This document shows, one piece after another, positions 56,869 through 64,000 of a stretch of DNA of 64,000 nucleotides (position 1 is the stretch's first letter; every line of letters starts with the position of its first letter). The stretch comes from Hevea brasiliensis (taxonomy: Eukaryota; Streptophyta; Magnoliopsida; Malpighiales; Euphorbiaceae): contig NC_079496.1 in the NCBI RefSeq assembly GCF_030052815.1, forward strand, positions 82,201,652 through 82,265,651, read 5' to 3'. The notes below the pieces were generated by a model that was not told the DNA's origin, searched no databases, and worked only from the letters and a program-made list of their open reading frames with translations. The position numbers were made by a program, and so were the translations under genes.

Positions 56869-57771
56869 ATGGCGGGTGGCAAGGCTTCGAAGGAGAGCCG
56901 TAAGCGGAAGAGAGAGATCTCCAGAATGGTACGGGAAATGAAGATCGCTGCGGCATCACAAATGCCAAGACGAGATTCGGAAGAAGTGCCGGGAGACTCG
57001 TCTCGACCTTCGATACAACTAGTCCCTGAAGTAAAGGTAGCTCCTTCTCCCCCTCGATCAGAAGAGCCACCACCTTCCCCTGTTCCTTCGAGTGCGGAAG
57101 GGAGACCTTCTCAACCTGCTGTGAGGACCCTTTCCCGCAGCGCCCAGGTCCTCATTCACTCTTTGGAGAAGAACCGATCTGTTTGGGAGAATCCAGGCTT
57201 GGCTAAAGTTTTGGGCGCTACCATATGCCTTCAGAAGGATCGGAATAGGCTGACCCCGGGTAGCATTGACGATCTCCTAGCCCAGACGATGAGTTTGAGC
57301 GTAGAGAGATTGGTGAACCAACATATAATCAGGGAAAAAGCTCATCTTTTGAGGCAGGAAATTCTAAAAGCGATCAAGGACGCGTCCTCTGCCCAAGCTC
57401 AACTTTCATCCTCCCAAGATTATATTGTTGAACTCGAAGGTCAGATGAAGTCCTACGAGGATAAATTGGCCCAACAGGCTCATGAACTCGAAGAGGCTCG
57501 GGCGCTCCGAACTGCTGACGTCACTCTCCTCACTGAAGAACTCAGAGTGAAAAAAGAAGAGGCTATGACGAGGGAAGCTGGTGCTTATGTGAACGCCCAC
57601 AGTGACCTTTTGGCTGAGCTTAGGAGGCGTTATCTTGAGGAAGACTTCTCTTGGATGGTGGACTTAGCTCCTCGAGACGAAGAGGAGAGCGAGGAGGAAT
57701 CAGAGAGAGAGAGGGAGAGTGAGCGAAATGTACCGAGAGATCAGGCTGGGGGAGATCCTCCAGCCGATTGA
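56869..57771 (+). CDS. Antisense ORF with coiled coil, 300 codons, same frame as the Transposase_28 part
   Basis: The ATG sits three bases after a polypyrimidine-AG acceptor-like site, so this is probably the second exon of the preceding gene. Features in order: a basic start (KESRKRKREISRMVREMK), a Pro/Ser-rich linker near residues 50-85, a helical region near 145-255 rich in Glu, Gln, Lys and Ala that looks like a coiled coil, and an acidic Glu/Ser tail (DEEESEEESERERES). Similar layouts follow the Transposase_28 domain in other plant elements. No catalytic motif is seen. Confidence 0.6.
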   Translation: MAGGKASKESRKRKREISRMVREMKIAAASQMPRRDSEEVPGDSSRPSIQLVPEVKVAPSPPRSEEPPPSPVPSSAEGRPSQPAVRTLSRSAQVLIHSLEKNRSVWENPGLAKVLGATICLQKDRNRLTPGSIDDLLAQTMSLSVERLVNQHIIREKAHLLRQEILKAIKDASSAQAQLSSSQDYIVELEGQMKSYEDKLAQQAHELEEARALRTADVTLLTEELRVKKEEAMTREAGAYVNAHSDLLAELRRRYLEEDFSWMVDLAPRDEEESEEESERERESERNVPRDQAGGDPPAD

Positions 57772-58559
57772 CTTGTAAATGTTTACTTTGGAATGAAATG
57801 AAGTCTTTTTGCTCAATTTCTTGTTGAGATCGAAAAATGTCCAAATTGTATGAGAACTTAATTGTTTTGCACGCACTGGATGGTAAACTTTAAAAGCAAC
57901 CATTAACCAAAGTATGAGAGATCGAAAAAACATTACGGATAAGCTTGAGATCGGGCTAAGCCCCGACCAAACATCTGGTAAATCTTTAGAACATTGGAAA
58001 TACTTGATTTGAATTTTAGGATCGGGATCATCAGTAGACCAGACATAAACCTTTAGCTTTATTTTGAGAAATAGACTGGACATAAACCTTTAAACTTTAT
58101 TTAAAGAAATATCTAGAACACACAAGTGCAAGACCTGATTCTAGCATTAGCTAAATGATTTTCCACTACATTTGTAAAGAGAGATCGGAGACGAGACCGA
58201 ATGGCATGGGGACCGGGTGTTGGTTTGATTCCCTTTGACGAGAGATTGGAAATGAGATTGGATGGCATGGAGACTTGACATTTGTTTGACCTCCTTTGAC
58301 GAGAGATCGGAAAGCCATCGACTAGATGGGAGAACGGTTTATTTCCTGGTCGAGTCATTTGTAGCTAAAAAATGTCGGGTGGGGATTGATTTCAAAGTCG
58401 ATTGACTTCAGGGGTCGGCCAAAATATGGTGTCGATAGCTGCCCCTCTTTACATAATTTCTATTGAAGGGAATGACATTTTCCGTATAGGAATTATGTAA
58501 AGATTCAGACCCATATTTTGGGCGATTGGTTTGAGAATCAAGAATTTGGCTTGAAAGTC
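57772..58559. other. Tat 3' region spacer, no gene recognised
   Basis: AT-rich sequence with dispersed GATCGG words and a GAGAGATYGGA block repeated near 58179, 58239 and 58300 (about 60-bp spacing). GTGTCGATAGCTGCCCCTCT near 58432 is a phrase I associate with Tat elements from several plants. Confidence 0.45.
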
Positions 58560-59062
58560 AAAGCCGGAAACTAAAACCAACTTAGTTCAAGGATCCAAAG
58601 ATTGATGGCAGAAAATTTAAATGCTTAAAAATTAAAATCAACTTAGATCAAGGAACTAGAGGATGACGACAGAAATCTAAATGCTGAAAAAGTAAATTCA
58701 ACTTGGATCAAGGAACCAGAGGTTGATAGCAGAAATTTAAATACTGAAAAATTAAAGTCAACTTGGATCAAGGAACCAGATATTGATAACAGGAAATATA
58801 TATGTTGGAAATTAAAATCAACTTGGATCAAGGAACCAGAGGTTGATGACAGGAAATTTAAAGGCTGGAAATTAAAATCAACTTGGATCAAGGGACCAGA
58901 GGTTGATAGCAGGAAATTTAAATGCTGGAAATTAAAATCAACTTGGATAAAGGAACCAGAGGTTGATGACAGGAAATTTAAATGCGAAAATTAAAATCAA
59001 CTTGGATCAAGGAACCAGAGGTTGATAGCAAGAAATTTAAATGCTGAAAATTAAAATGCTTA
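58560..59062. repeat. Tandem array of 60-bp units, eight copies
   Basis: The word CAACTTGGATCAAGG or a near variant starts at about 58579, 58639, 58699, 58759, 58819, 58879, 58939 and 58998, a regular 60-bp step. Units share GGAACCAGAGGTTGAT and AATTTAAATGCTG. Because 60 is a multiple of three, the minus strand shows an 82-codon ORF (58643-58891) with 20-residue repeats, which I take as a by-product. Confidence 0.85.
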
Positions 59063-59946
59063 TAAAGTAAGCCTAACCTGACACAAGAAATTCTTCCACG
59101 ACAAAGTGTACTTAACAAGATCCCGAAGATAAACGATTAATGGAGGACAAGTCGCAAGATTTAACCTACCACTTCCCATTTCTTACTCACTTCCCCAGAT
59201 CACCTTCCTGTTCTCTACTTTCTTCTTATTTTGCAGAAAGCGCCCTTGCGGGTTTTCACTTTCCCCTCTGCCCATCTGACTAGAGGCGCCCTTCTGGGTT
59301 TTCACCCCTAATTTGTTTTTTTTTTTTTTTTGCTATCGATCATTCCTTGCATATCTCTTAGCAAAGTACATGAGGTTATCAATATCCAAATCCTAATCTT
59401 ATGATAAAATTTTAACAGATTAATAGCGTATAAAAGACAACATTAGAGTGTGAGTATATGAGGAAGATAAATTTGAGTGTAAGCAAAACAATAAATTAAA
59501 ATGTAAATGTGTGAAGAAGATAGATTAAAGTGAAAGGATGACTTTATTATGGCTTGAGAGAAAAGGTACAGTTTCAAAGAAAAAGGGGTACAAGAATGGA
59601 TCTCATAGATTCCTTGTAGCTGACTTTGAAGTCCCTTAACTGCCATTATTTCAAGTACTCTATTGACGAACATTCATACCGTGGTGGTTTATTTCCTTTC
59701 CTGGTCCAGTATCCCCCTCCTTATTCTCCATTTTCTGGTTCTAAGGGTGCCCTTTCGGGTTTTCGTCCCCAGATTTTGTTTTCTTTTTTTCTTTTTTTCT
59801 TTTTTTCTTTTCTTTTTCATGGTGCCTTTTCGGGTTTTTACCCTTCACTCATTTTACAGAAAGCACCCTTCTGGGTTTTCACCTTCTTTCGCACATTTTG
59901 CTAGGAGCGCTCTTTCGGGTTTTCACACCTACCCCCCCCTTTTTTT
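59063..59946. repeat. Tat 3' region with six dispersed copies of a 20-nt word
   Basis: GCGCCCTTNNGGGTTTTCAC or a close variant occurs near 59240, 59285, 59747, 59822, 59861 and 59906. The copies near 59240 and 59861 share a longer left side (TTTTnCAGAAAGC). Poly-T runs lie between them. On the pol strand the word reads GTGAAAACCC..AAGGGCGC. No gene is seen. Confidence 0.7.
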
Positions 59947-61224
59947 TTAGGCATAATACCTTTTGATAGTGTCGGCATTCACGGGTCTTGGAAATTCTTC
60001 ACCAGCCATATGGGTCAAGATCAGGGCCCCACTAAAAAATGCCTTTTTAATCATGTAGGGTCCCTCATAGGTTGGCGACCATTTGCCCCGGGCGTCGTTT
60101 TGAATCAGAAGCACCTTTTTTAGGACCAGGTCTCCTGGTTGGAATTCGCGTGCGTGAACACCTTTGTTAAATGCCCTAGCCATTCTTCTCTGGTATAATT
60201 GCCCGTGACACACTGCCGCTAGCCTTTTCCTGTCCAGCAAATTCAATTGGTCTAACCTTGACTAGATCCATTCCGGCTCATCGATTCCTGATTCTTTGAG
60301 AATTCTCAGGGAAGGAATTTCCACTTCGATAGGCAAAATAGCTTCCATTCCATAAACCAGTGAGTATGGAGTTGCCCCAGTTGATGTCCTTACGGAGGTC
60401 CAGTATGCATGAAGGGCGTAAGGAAGCATATCATGCTAGTCTCTATAAGTGACTGTCATTTTCCAGATTATTCTTTTGAGATTTTTGTTAGCAGCTTCTA
60501 CCGCTCCATTCATTTGGGGACGGTATGGTGAGGAATTGAGATGTCAAATCTTGTATTGGTCACATAAACTTTGGACCTTCGGACCGTTCAAATTCTTGGC
60601 ATTGTCAGTGATGATTTCACTGGGGAGGCTGTGTCAGCAGATGATATTATTTCGGAGGAATTTGAGGAATGTGTTCTGCGTGATGTGGGCATATGACGTC
60701 GCTTCGACACATTTTGAAAAATAGTCAATAGCTACTAGGATAAACCTATGCCCATTGGATGCTTTGGGGTTAATGGGACCAATCACGTCGATTCCCCACA
60801 TTGCAAAAGGCCATGGCGAGACGAGGTTGAACAATTGGTGAGGCGGAACATTTATCGGATCCGCATAGATTTGGCATTTATGGCATTTCCGAAAGTACTC
60901 GATGCAATCTTTGTCCATAGTAGTCCAAAAATATCCTCGTCTCATGATTTGCTTGGCCATCATATGTCTATTAGCATGGGTTGCACAATTCCCCTCATGA
61001 GTCTCAGGAAGGATCCTCTTTGCTTCTTTCGCACCCATGCATCTCAACATTTTGCCATTGGAGCTCCTTTTGCACAAAATTTCACCACTGGGGAAGTATC
61101 CCAAAGCCAGTCTCCTGATCATTCTCATTTCGTTTCTGCTTGCCCCTAGAGGATATTTCCTGGTTTTGACGTAGACTTGGATATCATGGTACCAGGGTTT
61201 GCCATCAATTTCTTCTTCGGCCAT
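59947..61224 (-). pseudogene. Tat integrase
   Basis: The frame from 61224 leftwards holds the HHCC finger (HEGNCATHANRHMMAKQ..CIEYFRKCHKCQ), then WGIDVIGPI with the first Asp, IITDNA with the second, and NGAVEAANK with the Glu, and ends in the ARAFNKGVHAREFQPGDLVLKK and YEGPYMIKKAFFSGAL domain with a final VNADTIKRYYA. Three stops break the middle, at about 60634, 60544 and 60437, plus one near 60267. Open parts are 60634-61224 and 59947-60246. There is no chromodomain, as expected for Tat. Confidence 0.9.
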
Positions 61225-61257
61225 GAAACAATAAGCTGGCTCGCCCCTTGTTACGAT

Positions 61258-61944
61258 CTACAATAACTGAGTCATCTGCCCCTCTTCTATTTGAGCCATG
61301 ACAGCCAGGGTGGCTAAGGCATCTGCAAATTGATTCTTGTCCCGATTGAGTTGAGTGAAAGAGATTTGTTCAAATTTCTTGATCAATTCCAGTAGGTACT
61401 TCTGATATGGGATTAACTTTGGATCCTTGGTTTGCCATTCTCCCTTGACTTGATAAATGATCAAGGCCGAATCTCCATATACCTCTAACTTCCTGACTTT
61501 CATTTCGATAGCAACCTGTAAACCCATAAAAAAGGCTTCGTATCTTGCAACGTTGTTGGTGTAATCAAACCTTAACTTGATAGCTATCGAGAAGTGTTTT
61601 CCGTCAAGGGATACTAGCACAGCTCCGATTCCATTACCAAACAAATTGATAGCTCCATCAAAATACATTTCCCATACATCAGCTGGTTCTTTTTCCTCGC
61701 CGTCGACCTCGTTGACACGCTCATCAGGGAATTCAAAATCCAAGGCTTCATAATCTTGGATAGGGTTTTCTGCTAGGAGATCAGCGATTACACTACCTTT
61801 TACTGCTTTCCGGGTCATATAGACAATGTCATATTGAAAAAGTATGACCTGCCATTTGGCTATCCTCCATAGCACAAATGGGCTTTCGAATACATACTTA
61901 ATAGGATCCATCCTAGAGATGAGCCATGTCTTATGATTCAACAT
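61258..61944 (-). CDS. Tat RNase H region with second, archaeal-like RNase H (228 codons open)
   Basis: The first third completes the ordinary RNase H and tether (HKTWLISRMDPIKYVFESP, AKWQVILFQYDI). The rest is an archaeal-like RNase H with the catalytic series MYFDGA, ARYEAF, YGDSALI and FADALA. This second domain is diagnostic of the Tat lineage. It is in frame with the reverse transcriptase before it and the integrase after it; TAG at 61969-61971 and TAG at 61258-61260 delimit it, so it is one block of a broken polyprotein. Confidence 0.88.
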   Translation of the reverse strand: MLNHKTWLISRMDPIKYVFESPFVLWRIAKWQVILFQYDIVYMTRKAVKGSVIADLLAENPIQDYEALDFEFPDERVNEVDGEEKEPADVWEMYFDGAINLFGNGIGAVLVSLDGKHFSIAIKLRFDYTNNVARYEAFFMGLQVAIEMKVRKLEVYGDSALIIYQVKGEWQTKDPKLIPYQKYLLELIKKFEQISFTQLNRDKNQFADALATLAVMAQIEEGQMTQLL

Positions 61945-61968
61945 GTAGTGTTTAAGCCGATTCGCCGT

Positions 61969-63356
61969 CTAGGCCAATGCGCAATAAGTTTTCTCTAGGA
62001 AAGAGTACCTTGACTCGCAATTATTGAATTTCTTACTCAGGTAATAAATGGCCTTCTCCTTTCGTCCTGTATCATCATCTTGCCCCAAAACACATCCCAT
62101 TGAATTTTGTTGGACTGCCATGTATAGAATCAACGGCCTTCCTACTACCGAGGGGACCAATATTGGCGGGTTTGACAAGTACTGCTTAATTTTCTCGAAA
62201 GCCTCTTGACAAACTAAATCCCATTGAGAGGTGTTGATCTTTCTGAGTAGTCTAAAGATGGGCTCAGCTTTAGCAGTGAGGTTGGAGATAAATCTTGAAA
62301 TGTAGTTCAGCTTCCCTAGGAAACTGCACACCTCCCTTTCTGTTTTTGGGGATGGCATTTCTTGAATCGCTCGAACTTTGTCTGGATCCACTTTTATTCC
62401 CTTCTCACTCACTATGAATCCCAATAGCTTTCTAGATCTAGCTCCAAACACACATTTGGCTAGGTTTAACTTCAGCTGATATTTTTTGAGTCTCTCGAAT
62501 ACTTTTCTCAGCACCTGTACATGGCTTTCTCCCTCCCTGGATTTGATGATCATGTCATTCACGTATACCTCTACTTCTTTGTGCATCATATCATGGAATA
62601 ACATGACTATAGCGCGTTGGTAGGTAGACCCAGCATTCTTTAATCCAAATGGCATGACCCGACAACAGAATACCCCCCACTGAGTGATGAAAGCGGTTTT
62701 CTCTTTGTCTTTTTCATCCATGGGGATTTGATTGTAACTCGACGCCCCATCAATACATGAACATCTACCCAATCCTACAGCATTGTCCACTAGCACGTCT
62801 ATGTGTGGGAGAGGGAAATCATCCTTCAAACTTGCCTTATTGAGATCCCTGTAATCAACACACACCCTGACCCTCCCATCCTTCTTCATTACCGGAACAA
62901 CATTGGCTATCCACTGAGGGTACTTGACCACTTCCAAAAATCTGGCATCATACTGCTTTTTGACTTCATCCCTAACCTTGAGCAACGTGTTGGGATTCAT
63001 TCTTCTTAACTTCTGCTTTTACTGGAATTGTCTCAGGAACTAGGGGAATTTTGTGCGTCACTATGTGAGGGTCTAAGCCGGTCATATCGTCATAGCTCCA
63101 TGAAAATACATCCAAGAACTCTTTGAGCAAACTGACCATATCTTCTAATTCTCCACTCCCCACAACCTTAAGTTCCCTCTTTATTTCTTCTGTGCCTAGA
63201 TTTATGGTGTGTTTTTCGTCCCCACAAGGCACCAGGGAAGGTTCACCTCTTTCACCCCTTTCTTCTGCAAGTTCTTCTTCAGAATCACTTGATGTAATGG
63301 CAGTTATGGGAATTTCAAAATTAACAAGAGGAATTTCTGAGTCTATTGAATTATTA
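61969..63356 (-). pseudogene. Tat reverse transcriptase with upstream linker, active site changed
   Basis: From the insertion edge the minus strand is open through LVPCGDEKHTINLG, LLKEFLDVFSWSYDDMTGLDPHIVTHKI, then one extra base at 63016 shifts the frame. The main block (63000-61969, 343 codons) carries WIANVVPVMKKDGRVRVCVDYRDLNKA, DDFPLPHIDVLVDN, MPFGLKNAGSTYQRAI and LGKLNYISRFI. The catalytic box reads YVND instead of Y-X-D-D, so the first of the two metal-binding Asp is lost. The 5' side is cut by the LTR at 63357. Confidence 0.9.
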
Positions 63357-64000
63357 TGTCACACCCTACTCCTCAAAAGATGTAACATGTTCCCGTAGTA
63401 CACCTAATTAATTACCGTACTTCACCTACCAGTAACCCATTAAATATACTACAAGGGATTTTAAAACAATTTTCATTCATTTTGGAATTGGTGGGTAAAA
63501 TTTTTTTTTTTTAAATTTTAAAAACCTTTATTTAAAGTCTAAACATAAATTAAATTCTTAGATATTTAAAATCTCCGAAATTTTTACAAAAATTTCGACA
63601 GAGTGCCGTCTATATTTTGAGAAAACAGTTATTTAAAACCTGAAAATAAAAACACTCCCAATATATTTCTCAATCACAACTCCATTTGTAACCACCAAAC
63701 TTCAAATCAACAGCAATAGCAACACTTCAATTCAAAATTCAAATTTCAAATCAAGAATTAATATCTCAAAACATTTCATAACTCATGCACATTACATTTT
63801 AAATCATTAATTTATAATCCTAAGTTAATTTACAGATGCAAAATCTCAAAAATAATATTATTATAATTTTATTTGTGCAACTGCTCAAATTACAAAGATA
63901 AATATGCATACTATCATATTTACATCAAACTAAACTATCAAGGTATAGACAAATACCCATACAAAAATTCTTCAATTGTTCTCCTCTCTAACTGTAGTAG
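63357..64000 (-). repeat. Family 3-like LTR, reversed, cut by window end
   Basis: It starts TGTCACACCCTACTCCTC and follows with ATGTAACATGTTCCCGTAG, parallel to 14683 and 33067 (GCATAACATGATCCCGTAG), then a poly-T run and GGCAGAGTGCCGTCT-like words at matching distances. It is more diverged from the three other copies than they are from each other. The left flank is TATTA (63352-63356). It interrupts Tat pol. Confidence 0.8.

Larger units (their letters stand above)
52219..63356 (-). mobile_element. Tat-lineage Ty3/gypsy element on minus strand, 5' part cut off
   Basis: Pol genes in the order reverse transcriptase, RNase H, second RNase H, integrase read on the minus strand (63356 to 59947). 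They are followed leftwards by a long 3' region with repeats and plus-strand ORFs, then an LTR end. The left edge reads TGTCGCAAGGGG on the plus strand, so the LTR ends ..CGACA on the minus strand, as in Tat elements. The flank is AAGTG (52214-52218). Gag, the primer site and the 5' LTR would lie right of the next insertion, outside the window. I could not place the inner boundary of the 3' LTR. Confidence 0.85.

Noticed and set aside
52219..57771. Reading the plus-strand ORFs as a separate non-autonomous element inserted beside a Tat element
   Set aside because: No LTR edge or target duplication separates them from the minus-strand pol, and antisense ORFs with this domain are known between pol and the 3' LTR of Tat elements. 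One element explains both.
55930..57771. A host regulatory or transposase gene
   Set aside because: Its position inside a Tat element, the internal stop and the Transposase_28-type domain favour an element-borne ORF.
58643..58891. Minus-strand 82-codon ORF with 20-residue repeats
   Set aside because: The 60-bp tandem unit forces a repeating open frame; there is no start context, conserved domain or independent support.
59663..59950. Phe-rich plus-strand ORFs at 59626-59904 and 59663-59950 resembling membrane segments
   Set aside because: They arise from poly-T runs and the repeated CCTTTCGGGTTTTCAC word in untranslated sequence.

Overview
The window looks like repeat-rich plant nuclear DNA, most likely from a dicot. 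I find no host gene, no tRNA or rRNA gene and no CRISPR array. Almost every base belongs to Ty3/gypsy LTR retrotransposons stacked inside one another. Most are chromoviruses of the Tekay/Del type: a single gag-pol, a CCHC zinc knuckle, a FIDD reverse transcriptase, an HHCC/DDE integrase, and a C-terminal chromodomain just before a polypurine tract. Their LTRs are unusually long (3.1-4.3 kb). One element, at the right, is of the Tat type (second, archaeal-like RNase H; extra antisense ORFs). Family numbers 1-5 are local labels for LTR types.

Layout, outermost to innermost. A Family 4 element (integrase at 4626-5409 and 37291-37932, 3' LTR from 37956) is the oldest frame. A Family 1 element (1-4625, left part outside the window) sits in its integrase. 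A Family 3 element on the minus strand (5410-37290, target duplication AAAAT) sits 0.8 kb further on. Inside Family 3, the left LTR holds a solo LTR related to Family 2 (7230-11524, duplication ATTGA), and the protease gene holds a Family 3 solo LTR (14683-31609, duplication GGCAA). That solo LTR is split by a Family 2 tandem array (16390-30068) in which two copies of the coding region share one LTR. Right of 37956 the Family 4 LTR is broken by a reversed Family 5 LTR (41255). This is broken in turn by a nearly complete Family 1 element (42252), whose 3' LTR is broken by the Tat element (52219-63356), whose pol is broken by another Family 3-like LTR (63357 to the window end).

No element looks able to move by itself: each gag-pol carries stops, frameshifts or deletions. 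The largest open frame is 858 codons (22556-25132), covering gag C-terminus, protease, reverse transcriptase and most of RNase H in the Family 2 element. The Tat element carries plus-strand ORFs antisense to its pol, two preceded by TATA boxes; one matches the plant 'putative gypsy-type transposon' (Transposase_28) family.

The signals that go beyond ordinary annotation are: a conserved CACCACTRAG...CTYAGCG-type stem-loop near the 3' end of LTRs of all five Tekay-type families, with covarying stem pairs; a second perfect 10-bp inverted repeat at the edge of ~200-bp modules in the LTR body; a GAAA-tetraloop hairpin at fixed distance from the gag start in two families; a 74-76 nt intron-like interruption at the same integrase codon in three copies; and the LTR-sharing tandem array. 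Boundaries and duplications were read by eye; identities were not computed.
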